The position numbers were made by a program, and so were the translations under genes. A stretch of 64,000 nt of DNA from Chiua virens (lineage: Eukaryota; Basidiomycota; Agaricomycetes; Boletales; Boletaceae), in NCBI GenBank assembly GCA_019787685.1, contig JAHNUO010000027.1, positions 186,001-250,000 of the forward strand, in the 5' to 3' direction. Every line of letters begins with the position of its first letter. Within the stretch, counting starts at the first letter, position 1. Under the pieces are notes generated by a model, which was given only the letters and a program-made list of their open reading frames with translations, did no database searches and was not told the origin of the DNA. Positions 24,851-38,295 of the stretch are shown here, one piece after another.

Positions 24851-27800
24851 GCTGACTGCTTCTCCACCGACATACCTCACAACGTTCTCTCCGCGTATTT
24901 CAAGTCTAACTTCGGACACTCCCTTAGTCGATATATTACATCTATGCGGTGTGCGCCCATTTGCACTTGTATTTTTTCTCCTCGCTTGCAACCACGGTTC
25001 TTTAGGTTTGATTTATCTTGGCTCATCCCTTTTCTCTACATTCCACATCAGGTTCTTTGATCTGGTCGATCGTATCCTTTCTTTCGATTTCCCAAAGTAC
25101 CCCATAATATACATACATCTCAGTCGTCATCCACGCATATTAATGTTGCTAAATGGTCATCATCTGACCTTTTCCTTTCTTTATTGGGTTTATGCACAAG
25201 TGCAATTGTCGATTCCTCCTTCAAAGCTCCAACCTTGTAACTTATGATGAAGTTTACTCGTGTATGTACATCATGGTCGTGTAAGGTCCACAATTAAACT
25301 CGTCGTGTATTACTATGCTCATACTATTTATTTGTGACAGAACACTATGTGTTAGTTTGAATAAGAAGTAATGCGACAAGGTCACGGTGGGGTGGTGTGA
25401 ATTAACTGATGCTGACGCCACCCGGTGTGATGGCATCTTTGCCTCGAGCTCGGACACACAATCTTAGTATAGTCTTTCCCTGATTCTCACACCAACCGCT
25501 GAGTAAATTCTGACTTTTATTACAGTACCTCAACTCAGGTTGGCGGGTCCACAAGAATGTCGCGAGAAAAGGACAATGATTCATGATCCGCAACAAGGCT
25601 ACTGTCGTCGGTAAGAGGAGGACCAGTGGCGGAACCCGACTCGGACGCATGGGCCTCTGAGAGGTGCCTTCAATTGTCATTGTGCTGGGGCCATCCTTCT
25701 TTCGCGCTTCATGTGCCACGTAGACTTCGAAGTGGCGTACTATTCGGGGAATCGGAGGTACTGGCGGAGACGTTCACCAGGTCCTTGCGGAGGCTCTCTG
25801 GAAAAATGACAAGTCAGTATTGAACCTGTCATTCACTTCGTGGCACGTCACTCATACATTGTCCAAGCGCAGGGTTGGGAGCTCAACATTCCTAGGTTGA
25901 AAGTTGGTCCTCACATTCGTTGTACACTCGAAAGAAAAACAACACTCACCCGCCTGACCCACTTGCCATCGACCAACCAAATCCTATCCCATATTCCACC
26001 TGGCGCCAATTCTGATGAGTCGTCGTCTGCATGCGATGACGATGGCCCTTTTCGTTCGATGTGGCTGTGCGCATCAGCTTTGCCCTCCTTCACAGTCACC
26101 GCACCTCCAAGGGCGGAATCGTAGCAACGAACATCATGGCGTCGCCAAATCCTTCATGGTCTGCATGGGTATAGCGTGATTCAGCGAGCATGAAGATTGA
26201 TGGAGTGGTATTTCTCGCACGTCGTGGCCTCACCAACCGTATTCTTTCGTCTAACGCCGATGGTCATGGCAACTCGCCCTAATCGAGTTTACCGATGCGG
26301 GCTATCACGCGATCATCCATGCCAAAGGTCCACAGGACACCTTGTTGATGTCTCGCTCGCGACAGCAGGGAGATGCAGTGGTTCGCTCTGCAATTCGAGC
26401 GATACAATGCGTCTGTCGGGCCGTACAAGGTTTTTGAATATGACTTGTTTTGCTCATGTGATCACTTTGGTCAAGCTGTTCTAATCGCAGTGTAGGTGGA
26501 CAAGCTCTGATGTATCTCTCTTGGATCGTGATTAGCTTGCGTTAGGGTTTGAAGGAGTTCCGAGCTACTGACGCAGTCAGTTATGGTAGCTCCATCTCCG
26601 CTCGCGGCCGATGCCGTCGGAACTCGGTGCGAGGGAATGGAGAGATCGCCGAGGACGCCAACAATGAAGATAAGGCTGGGAAGCATCCTAATCCGTTTGA
26701 GACATAACCACCGATGAAAGGCTTCGAATGGTACAAAGAACTATCAAAACTCGGGAATACTACCTGGTCGGGAGACCGTGACCAGATTAGGACTCTGAAG
26801 AAATATAGGCTCAATGGCCTCAGGCTGTTCCTATGTCCTCCACAAGTTCACGCGGCCACAAGTGCACCACTGTTTTGTCAACAGATGCGGTATATACGCC
26901 TATGCGACGAATTCCTCGGGTTTACACGCTTGCCCCGTGCGCTATAACCTACACGACGGCAGGGTCAACTGTTACAGCATTCAACGTTTCAACCGTTGCC
27001 ACTTCCGAGAGTTACACGTTTGTTTCCCCCTGCAGGTTCCCAGTTTACTCTAACCTTTTGTTCGCTTGACGGTGAAACCAGTGCGAGACATGATGGAGTA
27101 TGATATAGGTTATAAGTTGCTATGTATCATAATGTATGTGAGTGATGTGACTACACACGTTCCTTGTCTCACATTCATTTAGTCGAATCATTACCCAAGT
27201 ATCTGTTTGCCTGGGCGCTGGCGGTCATCTCGACAAGGTTCAAGTTGAAGCCATGTAAAACGTGCGTGATGCCGCGCGCGTAGTACACCCGCCGTTTCAA
27301 ATTTGTTGCACCCTATCAAGTTTAATTATGTTCTCAAGTCCGAATGTGATTATACTGTCAGACGGCTCGCATTAACAGCCTTATCTATGGTCTTTGTGTT
27401 TCTTCCACCTCCCTAGGACCGCATTCGCCGTTCAGAGCGAACTCAGCCGAGCTATATTTTTACGTGAAGGTAATATCATCCGCGTCCCGTTGATATCGAT
27501 GTGCCATGACACAACCATACGATGGCTACTTATCGAATATGTTTCTCGCTTTTATGACCCAAGAGGGTTCTTGGTGACGGTTGGAGACGAAATGTAGTCC
27601 TGTGCGAAAAGCATCAATATCCGATATCGCTCTCATCGTTTGGCTGACTCTGAAAACGCGTCGTGATGCAAAAAAATGACCACAGCGGATCTTCAGCTGT
27701 GGGTGGTGATATGACGACTAGAGAGACGGATGGTGTCATCAGGGATGATAATATCGTGAGCGACTTGCATACGTTATTGTTTTCATGACAAAGTTGCGTC

Positions 27801-30800
27801 TTCCTTTTTTCTCTAGGGAACCACAGCGCTCGTGAAAATTTCGATCATTTTGCGGCGTCTGACAGGGATCACGATATAGGTATGTTACCCATCTTGGGAC
27901 GGCTTCTCGACCGAGGACAGCCGTGTCGTCATTGTATCGTGTCTTTTGTTTTCCCTCGGAATTTGTGGGTACGGCTAACTGGACGCTTGAGGCGCTTGAT
28001 TTAACTCGACGAAACCAATCATGACTTGAAGCGATGGATCGGCGGTCATGGACACAGGTCCGCACGTCCGGGGCGTGGGTCCATCGGACGGCGTGATGTC
28101 GTGTACACCGAGCCGTAACCTCAAGCCCCTGTCACATCCGTGAAGAAGGTCAGGGATCCAACTTGCTGTGAAGGAATGACGATACCTGTCGTTTGGGCCT
28201 TATCGTCGCGGTAAACTTGTACGTACGTCGCGGGAATTCGACGATTGAATCTGATGGACGTCGTCATGCGTTGACAACTTGAACAATCATCGCGGGATCG
28301 TTTGACGTAGAAAAGACGTACGTGCTTGATTTCTGAAGACACGGAATCACATGCCACTGCCAGGTCGACGTCGTGTTCGTTCAACGTGGTCGGTCAATAA
28401 TGGTGATCGTCGCCACACGCATATGTGATCGACGATCGATCGGTTGCGATCGGGGAGTGAACGGAGGAATCGAGTGTATTGTTTTGGTCTGGATGCGAGG
28501 GTGTCGGTGCCGCTCCGACCGTGATTTGAATCGTATATTTGATGGTGGCGCATGGCGCATATGCATGGAACGGATGGTGTGTCCCGGATTGTACGGAATT
28601 CAGGTTCCTTGGCAGTGGCTGTTTCACTTGCCAACGATGTAGTTCGTCGAGTTGGAGAATACGAGGGATATACCAGCGACGGACGAGTGATTGCATTGGA
28701 CTGTGGTTTTGGTATCCAGAGTAGACCAGACTCTACTCTGGACCAGTACGGTTACTACGGTACCAACAAGTGCGGCATAGTATCTGCCTCAGGTTGCGTG
28801 TTGATCCGGTCGAGTGGGTGTGAAAGCTGTGTCCGAGATAGCTGTACTAAAAGACGCGCATCGGGATATCGAACGATATCGAACGACGTCCTTCAAATTC
28901 CGGTCTAGAATCTGAATCATTTCGCACCGCAGTCGAAGTATTTTCGGACACCAAATGTGGCGGTGCCATGCGCTTCCGAAAGGCCGAGCCCGGCAAGCAC
29001 CGAAGAAGTCCTTCGTACCGTCGACCTCCGGAATGCATAGGTCCAGATTCGACCCATGTGAACGAGGGAAAAATAACTGGGGATCGTGCCTGGAATGGAC
29101 TGTCCCTATGATACGATCACCGCCGTGTCGAAAATAGCCAAGGTCGGAAATAGACTCGGATGGATAGCTTTTCCTCGTTGACATTGGTAGTGACAGATTC
29201 GTTTGGCATCCGAGTCGATAGTTCGGATTGTTCACCGAAGGGACTCACTGGGTACCGGCCACTCGCTGTGTCAAAGGAGATTCAACGTCATCCAAGTTCC
29301 CCGTGCATGTGAGTCAGGTACGTTGATTCGTCTGACCACGAGGCTCGCGTCCTTTTTTGAGAATACGAGTTGCCAATGTCGTCGGTATGACGGTACCACC
29401 GAAAACAACGGTCTTATTCGTGAGAGCCTTTCCTAGCATTGATCGTCACACCATTTTCTGAGGTATGACGAAACCCCTTCTCATCTCGCACGTTTTCCGG
29501 ATTACTTGTAGATATCAGTGATATGGCGAACTGGGGACGCCAAAGTCATTTGATTCTCGCTTGCAGCGGTCCAACGTGAAAGCCGAACAAGTCATCGAAC
29601 CACATGATACTCAATGGTTTGCTGTACGGCCGTGATCGTACGATTATCAACAAATGATGATGACTTGGGGGAAGAAAGACGAACGTTGCAGACTCTTATC
29701 CATCTGGGCCTGTGTTCAATCTACTCCCGGAGCCCAATGAAGGCGTTACGATCGCATCACGGTCAATCTTGATCGTCATCAATGTGTCCGTTGATAGGAC
29801 GCGTTTGGGGGGTGCGCCGAGAGACCTCATAGTATCGGCAGAATCAAGGCTCAGTTCTTCAAAGGTCAATGTTCACGACATGGCGGGGTAGGATTGTGGC
29901 GCACAACGAATGGAAGACGTTATCGGATGACGTCTGATCGTTGGTCCGAACGAAGGGGTTCCCGATGACAATGACAAAGAAGGGCAACAAGACCTGCACT
30001 CGCACGACTGAAAACATCAGAGGTTCACATAATTATGATATACTATACGTCCGTGCATCGATGATCGCGCTTGTATGAGCGTTTGCGACGATCGCATTGA
30101 TACGAGGGTATTCGAAACCTGGCTCAAGCGATCGACTCCACCGTCAGATAGAACATTTGTCTGGAGGAGGGTACGTGAGAAAGATATACTCCTTCCGTCA
30201 TGTATCGTTCTGATCTTCTCCATCTATCTGGCGCACTGGTAGCGACTCGAACACCCACGCCATTTGCGTTCGCGTTCTGGGCCATCAGAGAAGCTTGAAA
30301 CACTTATCAAGGTTATCGATTGAAATGCAATCGTGTCGTATATGGTAAGTTGAGGCGACTGAGCGCGGGTAACGATGGACCCATAAGTCGATTCTTGTGC
30401 GCCCCGTCTCAGGCTTGGGGACAAAAGGGGACAAAATAACATCGTGGTGATAGGGTCGGTCCGGAAATCACATAATTGTGCTCATTTGATGGGCTTATGT
30501 TGCGCCATCAATATCGGGATGGTGTATATACGGAGGACAACTGGTGAACGCGACGTGCACATGTCCGAAATTCTCCGAATTGAACTTCTGTATATGGCCC
30601 CGTTTATACTCGATGCTGCGGACGTCATGAGGTGTCGGTCAAAGGACATGTTGCTATTTGTGCGGACCCACTCGTTGAATTAACTGTTCTTTACCCTCCT
30701 TTCTCCCAAAAGGGTGCGAGACTCGGCCGCCGAGAAGTAGTTCAACGAACCAGTTGATCGGATCGCCAAGAGATTGAGCTGGCGCGCACCGGGGATAAGA

Positions 30801-32069
30801 TGTAAGCTGTGCGAAAAGCATCGGTATCCGATGTCGCTCTCATCGTTTGGCTGACTCTGAAAGTGCGTGGTAATGTGGAGACCAAGCGTTCCTCATGCAT
30901 CGGAACGAATTCATGACCAGTGAAGGAGATGGAGCTCGGAGTTGAAGGAGTAGGAGTGCGAAAGTGGAGCTTCATCTCGGAATGAGAAATACCTGTCACA
31001 TCTGTCAGTTATCGTTGAAATACGGACGTTTTCGTCACTGGCATTTGCGCACTTTGAAGTGGGGTAATTTGTAGATGTTGAACGGGGCATTGGAGCTGCG
31101 TATCTGGGATGATTTACAAATCGATCAATGAGGGCCAAAGAAATGTGGAGAGGATAGTACGTGCACTAGCAAATAAGGGATTGATTTATCATAGGCGGCC
31201 CAAACACTTTGGCTGTGGAGTGCTGCGGAGCACTCCATAGCTCCAATAGCTGCCCTAGCTGCACTTTTGATTTTCTGATGCGGCGGCTGGTTGGGAGGTG
31301 GAGTTGGCATACGATGACTATAGGAGAAAGGGGGATTCGCAGATGCAGAACGCATCGTGATGGCAAGGAAGCACGATCATCAACCATCCGGGTGTCAATC
31401 GGAAGAAGTGGGGGGTTCATCTCGACCATGATGAAGCATTTGGATATAACATGGTCATGAGGCTACTCGAGATTTGGCGGCAAGTCGGATGCAAGTCAGA
31501 TATTGTTTCCGAGTGGAACGCGCACACGCGGCTAAGTACGTACGATGTGAGTGAGCGCCTACACATACGGTCCCTGGAAGGGCGGCGGTGATGAGAGTTA
31601 CGTAATATAGCAAGGTAACGTAGGCACCGATAGGCGTCACACGGTCGCAGTGAAAATAGAGGTGGTATGGAATGAGCGTGGGAAGCTGTTTCAAGTGTTG
31701 AGGGACTGAGATGGGATGTCAGAGCGGGGGGAGAGCGCGGGAGGGAGATAAGTACTGGGAGGAAGGTAAAATACCCAAATGTCAAAGACAAGTGGAGCTA
31801 CGCCGACGCTGTCATTGAGGTGGATACAGGGGTTGGGGGACAAAGCATAGTGCTAAGGTCAGAATAGCACCGAAGGCCCGTAGACTTGGCAATTATACAA
31901 GGAAGATCGCATTCAGTGATATAAAATGCGAAAGACGACGTCATGGTGACGAGCGGGCCCCACTTCGAAGGCGTATAGCGGGGAGGGATCGCGAGGGTGG
32001 TCCAGGCTAGGCCGATAAGAAGACGAGTTAGTGTGAAACTGAGAATGCGCGATAAGAGACAGCAAGGCA
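24851..32069. other. Long gene-poor stretch
   Basis: More than 7 kb with many short ORFs on both strands but none I can tie to a family. A 65-bp word is repeated at about 27600-27665 and 30808-30873 (shared core TCTCATCGTTTGGCTGACTC). Minus-strand readings near 25911-26099 (GGIWDRIWLVDGKWVRR) and plus-strand readings near 28600-28680 look faintly protein-like but are short and broken. Most likely this is decayed repeat-derived DNA. Confidence 0.45.
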
Positions 32070-32305
32070 CGTGTGATTGGAAAAGGAGATCTGGATGAGT
32101 CCAAAGTGGAGCTTTCCATAGAAGGAAATATCGTACATGAGCCGGTTCGGGGATCGAGATCTCGGAACGAATGGCTGATTTATGGAGAGATCGCATATTT
32201 TATATACTTGCACACACTCCATCACCGTCTCGACGGTCCTCTCCCGCTCTCAAGTCTGTACATCTTTTTTTCTCCAATACGCCACTGATCTCACACTAGA
32301 TTGTA
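32070..32305 (+). promoter_or_regulatory. Upstream region shared with the paralogue at 22954
   Basis: Carries the same ordered blocks as 22685-22953 (TCTGGATGAGTCCA, TTTCCATA, GATCGAGATCTCGGA) about 200 bp before the start codon. The conserved blocks within otherwise diverged flanks are candidate promoter elements of the two PP1-targeting genes. Confidence 0.6.
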
Positions 32306-34252
32306 ATGTCGGTCTGTGCTTCAGTGCGTCGCACTTTCTCTGAAGAACGCGGTCCTGGCGCATTCCACCCTCTTGGTCACCTACCAAGGAGAAAACAAGA
32401 CGCTCCACAACGGAAACCTCCCGTATTCCACTTTCCTCATGACGACGACGACGACGACCACTCTTCCTCTTTCGACGAACGTCCTCAGCCACCCGCCAAC
32501 TTGAATGTCCCCTTTCCTCGCGCTACCTCCCCCCAGTCCCCGTCCTTTCCCCGATCCCCTTCGTCCCCTTCTTCATTTACTCCCCGTCCCAATTCTCCTT
32601 CCTCCCAGCTCCTGAGAGGTGCCTCGGCCCCTATTCTTCTTTCAAATGGAAAACCTCTCAAATCATCACTCAAATCGTCTGCCTCCTCTCCCTCCATGTT
32701 AACCCCCCTTACACATACCCATCTTCGTGCCCGTTCAGCACCCACCTCCCCAGTTGCCACCCCAAAAAATGTCCACTTCCCAGAAAAGGACTACGGTCTT
32801 GCCACCATCCGCGTTTATAATCGCTCCGCTCGTCCCGCTGCGCTTAACAATCCTCTCAACGGCAATGGTGACGAGACCGAAACGGATGGAGAGGAGCAGC
32901 CTCTCTCACGATTCCCCTTCCCTTCCATGCCTCCTGCCATCAAGTATGAAATCGACCCAACAAAGTCCTCTCCCGTCCCGGGAAAATTTTCCCCTCACAC
33001 AAATTTACTCCTTGAATCCCTCGATCTGGCTCCTTCTTCGTCCTCTACTATGGCTGCGAAGCCTTTCCTCACAGGTTCCGTCCTCGTCCGCAATTTAGCT
33101 TTCGAAAAACATGTCGCTATCCGCTTCACTCTCGACGACTGGCAAACTGTCAGCGAGGTCAGTGCACGCTACGTCGACTCCCCGTCAATATTACCGTCCC
33201 ATCTCCGTTCCCTGGTCTCTCCTTTCACCTCTGATGACACGACTCTTCAAAGGGGAAGAGGATGGGATCGGTTCGCCTTTACCATCCGTCTCGAAGACTA
33301 CGCCCAGTCTCTAAGTACTCGCACCCTGTGGCTGGCTTCCCGCTATCGGGTCAACTCCACTTACCCAGATTCTGACTTAGCTCAGCACGGCCCGGGTGGT
33401 GAATGGTGGGACAACAACGGCGGCGCGAATCACCGCGTCGGGTTCAGAGCCGCCGTTGTCACTTCCCCGTCTCCCCGAGGTAGACCGCGTCGTGAGACGG
33501 TCTCTGGTGAGACTATTTCCTGTCCCCGTTCGCGATCAGCAACGCTTATGTGATCAATTTAAGCACCCATCACTCCAAGGCAGACCCAGCCTCATCCCCC
33601 TATCACGAACGAGGAACATGCGCTTGGGCTGATGCTCCCGTCTGTCCCAGACAGGACAATACAACCCATAAACGTAGCTGAGAGACGCTCGATGTTACTG
33701 CGCGTGGGGGCCGGAAAACTCAATCTCTGTAATTATGTGCCCCCCACCGTACGTGTGACGTCGTCTGTCTCAGTTCCGCCGGCGGGTTCTCCTACAACTT
33801 CGTCAGCATCTCCAATTATAAGTTCACAGTCGCCGTCCTCGGCAACGCTGCGGTCATCATGTGACGAAGACAGTTCGTCGCCCGTTTCCTCCACCCTTTC
33901 TACCCCCTCGGAGTCGCCCACGATGACGCCGCGCGTAATCATAGGCGGACAGCCCGCAACCTCCACCAGTCTCGATGGTGGAAGTGAGAAGGACGAGGAC
34001 GAGTTCCGAGTCAGGGCACCCAGACCTGGACACATTGCAGACTGGGATTGGACAGCGCCCGTCAAGCCACGGATTGAGGGGCTCACTCGTGAACGCGTCG
34101 ACTTTGTGCCTGTCTCGGCGCCTCCTATGTTACTGGGTGGCGAAAATTTTGCCGACAGCAACTCACTTTACAATGCCTTCGTCAAACAGTGGTGTTTTGC
34201 GCAGGGACCCTCCCCAAACCAAGGCTACGGCGACGGTGGGATCATGGCGTGA
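32306..34252 (+). CDS. Glycogen-targeting regulatory subunit of protein phosphatase 1 (CBM21), paralogue 2
   Basis: Predicted 629 aa; exons 32306-33506 and 33564-34252. Architecture is the same as in the gene at 22954: a disordered Ser/Pro-rich start with an acidic run (FPHDDDDDDHSSS, residues 43-55), the RVxF motif KNVHF at 154-158, a CBM21 domain at about 255-382 (VRNLAFEKHVAIRFTLDDW, GGEWWDNNGGANHRVGF), and the same LYNAFVKQWCFAQGPSP tail. One intron sits at the identical position and phase (phase 1, after ETVS). Both copies keep open frames and the key motifs, so both may be functional. Direct tandem orientation with about 7.4 kb of decayed DNA between them suggests an old duplication. 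Confidence 0.9.
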
Positions 34253-36119
34253 TCAATCACTTCCTCACCCGCTCAATTTCTCGTCCGATGTATTCCATAT
34301 CACGGCCGTTTCGCGACACGTTCGTCATGTATCACATCTACGTGGGTGTATGTAATTCGCACTTCACTTGTATTTTTGTTGTCTCGGCTACTACTGTGAT
34401 AACAGTCCGAGTTCCCGTGATTTATTTCATCCTATTCATGCTTTTTCTGTACTTTACACATCACTTATGCGGTCCCTTGTTCGGCTCTTATCCGTCTTTC
34501 GATTTTTGTCTACTAGCATCTCTCCTACATTCCATCTCTGTCCTCAACACGGACAGACTCGTCATAGTCATCAATCGGACTACAATTTACTCACTTTTCT
34601 CCTTCTCCCCTTCCCCCTTTTTTTTGCTTTCTTGGCATAGGTAGTTTGAATGCGAAGTGCTGATTCTCTCTCATGACATGCTTTCGCCGAAAAACGTGCA
34701 ATCAAATTTCTTTTTGTCGTAGATCACGTCGTACATGGAAGCTTGTCCTCTACTAGATTCGCTTATTCGTAGGGACATCCTCTGGTTGATTCAAATGGGA
34801 AACATGCGTTCGAAGCTTCTGCCAGCTCGATCGAAACAAGGCACCGATGATACTTGGTCGACGTTGAATATGATGGCATGTTGTGATGGTGTCAAACGGT
34901 TGACGTTGACATTTGGGTGCCGGTGATGCGCGTCGCGATTTGAAAAACGCCGTCGTCCTCCGTCGTCAAGAATCGATGCAGACGCCGCAGCCAGGTACGA
35001 TTAGAGTTGGATGAGTAAGTCGTCTGGAAACGTGGTGATACACGTCGGTCCCGATGAGGAACGGAAATGTGCTGGCACTCGGACCGATGCAGATACGAGG
35101 TTGATTGGATGGGTTTATCAGCTTGAACGGCGGAGGAAGCGAACGAGAGCATCTCACTTGCTGGACGTGGTCCGTTGGAACATGGGTGAAAGCCGCGGCG
35201 TGGTGGTTGGTGACGGTGAGTTGAGGTGAACTTTTGTTGCTTCGGGCCGAGAATCCAGAGGTGTGGGAAAGTTTCTAGCGGAGGCTTCCTCTTCCGAATC
35301 AGAACTTGGTGCGTCTCCTTCGAAGTTCGATGGCGCATCGGTCCCTAGCATTATCTTCTCGACTCTCAGCATCATCTTCACAATCACTCGTTCAGATTCT
35401 AGCCGATGACGACCAAGTTGTAATGTTCACAATCAATGATTGGAACCTTTCCAGGTCAGGGTCTCTTGAAGTGTTTTGTGAAAAGCTTGTTTTGACGCTG
35501 AACAACTGAACAGGAGGACCATCTCTACTAGATCACCTCCACTCCGATGAGAGATTGATGTTTAACCGCAATACAAAAGCGGTATTCTTAACATGGGACT
35601 GCCTTCGCCCTCGCCCTCGGGGTATGCGACATACTTGACAACGTATTTCGAACCCAGTATTCTTGAGCATTCAAATCTCTGACACGTTCGATTACTGTAC
35701 AGTATCATCTACGAAGCTTCTGTGGCAGTCTCAGCGCCTCGAAAAATAAACTAAAGACGCAGAAGAGGAGGAAGATGTGGTCGAATCCCAAGTGGGCGAG
35801 GGTTCCATCGCCGCTGATGGACGCACGACAACTTCGTGCGCTTTCACGTCTGCAGCAGCGGAGGGAAAGAAGGGTACCCAATCGCCTTGGTCGGTATCAC
35901 CATCGAGCTAGATCGTATATTCGCTCATATGGCCCAACTGGGTAAAGGAGCTCTGCGGAACAAGGAAACGACGTAACCACTGTGGGCAATGGGCTGCTCG
36001 AGGAGTGGATAAAGGTGATCAAAGAACTGAAATAGGCCGGAATCAAGGTAAGGGCAGTTTCTTTTGACCCGTTGGGTGACATGGTGATACCGCCGAATCT
36101 CTTTACTTTGGTATTTCCC
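34253..36119. other. Intergenic, no gene recognised
   Basis: Contains 3' flank of the CBM21 gene (pyrimidine-rich to about 34640) and short ORFs without recognisable motifs. The minus-strand acidic stretch DAPSSDSEEEASARNFPTPL near 35310-35250 resembles disordered protein but is isolated. Confidence 0.4.
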
Positions 36120-36430
36120 ATAAATTCACCATTCTGTCGGCGTTGTCAACGATGAGGTTGAATCAGAACAAGTCAGTACTTGTTAAGCAGTCGAGGGAAG
36201 AAATAGATGTGGCTGACGACCTTTGCGCACGCAGAGACCCTTTACCCCTACCCACATGAATCCGCAGTGCATGTTCAGGAGCCTTTCATTGCGAAGATGG
36301 TGTGTGAGAAGTTCACATGTAATACGTCGTACGTGCATCTCGTCCCAGCGTTGTCTTGACCTACTCTCACGCGAGCGTCTCCGCGCAGCTTGAGCGTTGA
36401 ATACCACAGCGAGCAATGGATCCGACGACA
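36120..36430 (+). pseudogene. 3' fragment of a histidine acid phosphatase gene (decayed copy)
   Basis: Aligns by eye with the last exons of the intact gene ending at 51589: CACCATTCTGTCGGCGTTGT matches CACCATCCTGTTGGCGTTGT at 51133, and THMNP plus the FTC-(N/D)-TS exon end with GTACGTGCATCTCG matches 51340-51360. Extra bases disturb the frame and everything 5' of the catalytic His-Asp region is missing. It is one end of a duplicated block that continues into the aminopeptidase copy. Confidence 0.8.
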
Positions 36431-36996
36431 GTATGACACAGAATGAAGCCTGTAGCCCAGCGACACCTTTTCGTTGCTCAATCTTTGGATCCCTTCTGTT
36501 GTACGTGGTATACGACCACTCGCGAGACTCAGAGACTTATAAATGACGTTTGTACTTATGAATGAATATGGGTCATGCGAAGGTGTCCTCTTCTGATGCA
36601 TATGTCTTGCGCGCTCCATCTCATGAGTACTAAACATGACCTTGGCTTGACGCACCTAACTCACGTCATGACGAGTGATGTTCAACACTTTCATATTGTC
36701 CGAGCAAAACCCAAGTACCTGAATTACCGATCATGAGGTATCTGTTAGATCACATCGTGCAGTTGTCTATGGATTATCTGTTCGAGCACGGTTACGCCTG
36801 CTTTGACAAACGCGCATACTCAACCAACGCGCTAGAAGAGGTGAATAGATCACTGAGTAATGGCTCGTCGCACATACAGAAACAAGAAAAATTTACTGAC
36901 AGGATGATCCGTCATGTCCTTTTCTTGGTATGGTATGCCAAAGGTCAAAGGAGCTGTCATGGGGTCACACAGGCGTTGGAATAAATAAGACAACGT

Positions 36997-38110
36997 TTAA
37001 TTGCCACACGCCTCCATCGAGTCGACAAGAATGGGATGAGCCCATTTCACAGCGGACTGTCCTTCATCCTCCTTTGGCTCGATCTCGTCAACGAACGCTT
37101 TGAAGAACAACCCAGCCTTCCGTGATCTACCAGGTTTGTCACCTTCCTAGGGAAAACGAAAAAGCATCTTAGACGGACAAAGAAGAATTACGTGCATGAT
37201 GGCGATGCAGGTTGTATTGATCAATGCTAGAGGAATAAGCTTGCGGGCCATAGCCCCCGTCTAGTGCATAGGCCAGAAGCGTAATTTGACAGGTTCAATG
37301 GTAGCTTTGGTCACGGAAAGGCATGTTCGCTACACGGAGAATAAACACATTCGATCCACAATAAACTTGACTGACCGGACCTACCATCCCCTTGCCAGCA
37401 GCCCAAGGCAAAGGAAATATTAGATTTAGAAGGAATATGGCACATATATCGATCGTACCTTTGTCACGGGCAATGGCCTCGACATTGTCAAAGCCTGAAA
37501 GCCTCTTCATGGAAAAGCTGTTGCAACGAGCTCCGAATAATCATAACTCAACTTATTGTGTCATGGGCGTCACAACGCTGACAAGCAACTCCATGAGCTG
37601 GGAATGTGAACGATTACATAGGCACGAGTTTGAGAACTGTCAACGTACTGCGAGCGAGGTTTCGAGCATTGGCATGCGCTATACCGCGATCCCAGTCTGC
37701 TGATTGACGGGTTTCTCAGAAGTGAACTGGTTCAGGCGAATGTCAAAAGGAGAGAGTAGTAACATCTTCAACATGAAGTCATACATCAATCAAAATACAT
37801 ACTTGCATGGAGCACCTCGAGAGTCGGTCGGGGTGCGACGTCGATGATCGCTTCCTGGAAGCCTTCCGTGAGCGCTCTTTCGGACGATCTCGCGAGGCGC
37901 ATCGCCCTTCTTGGCCCCGAACGAGTCGTCAAGGGACACAACTCCATTGCGTTCAGTCACTCGCGCCATACAAAAGAGGCGTGAAGTGCCTACCTTTGCA
38001 GGCTTCTTGGAGAGCGGAAGGGTGTTCCGGAAGGTAGCAGCTGCAGGCGTTCTGGCTTGGGTTGGCTGGGTCGAGCGGGACGAGCCTGGGACAGCGTAGA
38101 CTAATTTGAC
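36997..38110 (-). pseudogene. Leucine aminopeptidase pseudogene (internally deleted copy)
   Basis: A decayed copy of the gene at 52126-54323. The 3' end (about 36997-37270) and the N-terminal exon (LPLSKKPAKVGTSRLF, SLDDSFGAKKGDAPREIVRK) are recognisable. About 950 bp of the parent, including the metal-binding and catalytic core with NTDAEGR, is absent: the sequence jumps at about 37290 from the C-terminal exons to the middle of the gene. Frameshifts occur in the rest. It cannot encode an active M17 peptidase. Confidence 0.85.
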
Positions 38111-38295
38111 ATGTTCTTGAGGTTGAACGGCCGGGGAAACTGTGTAGAAGTGAACGAGATCTTGTTGGGCTTGGCCATTGTCGTTGTCGACGTCGAGAAC
38201 GAAGATGGTATGGGGGCGTAACTCGGTTATGGCGGTGACGCGCTGAGTGCACCTCCCAAGGAGGGGTCGACCGAACTCGCCCTCATACCACGCCA

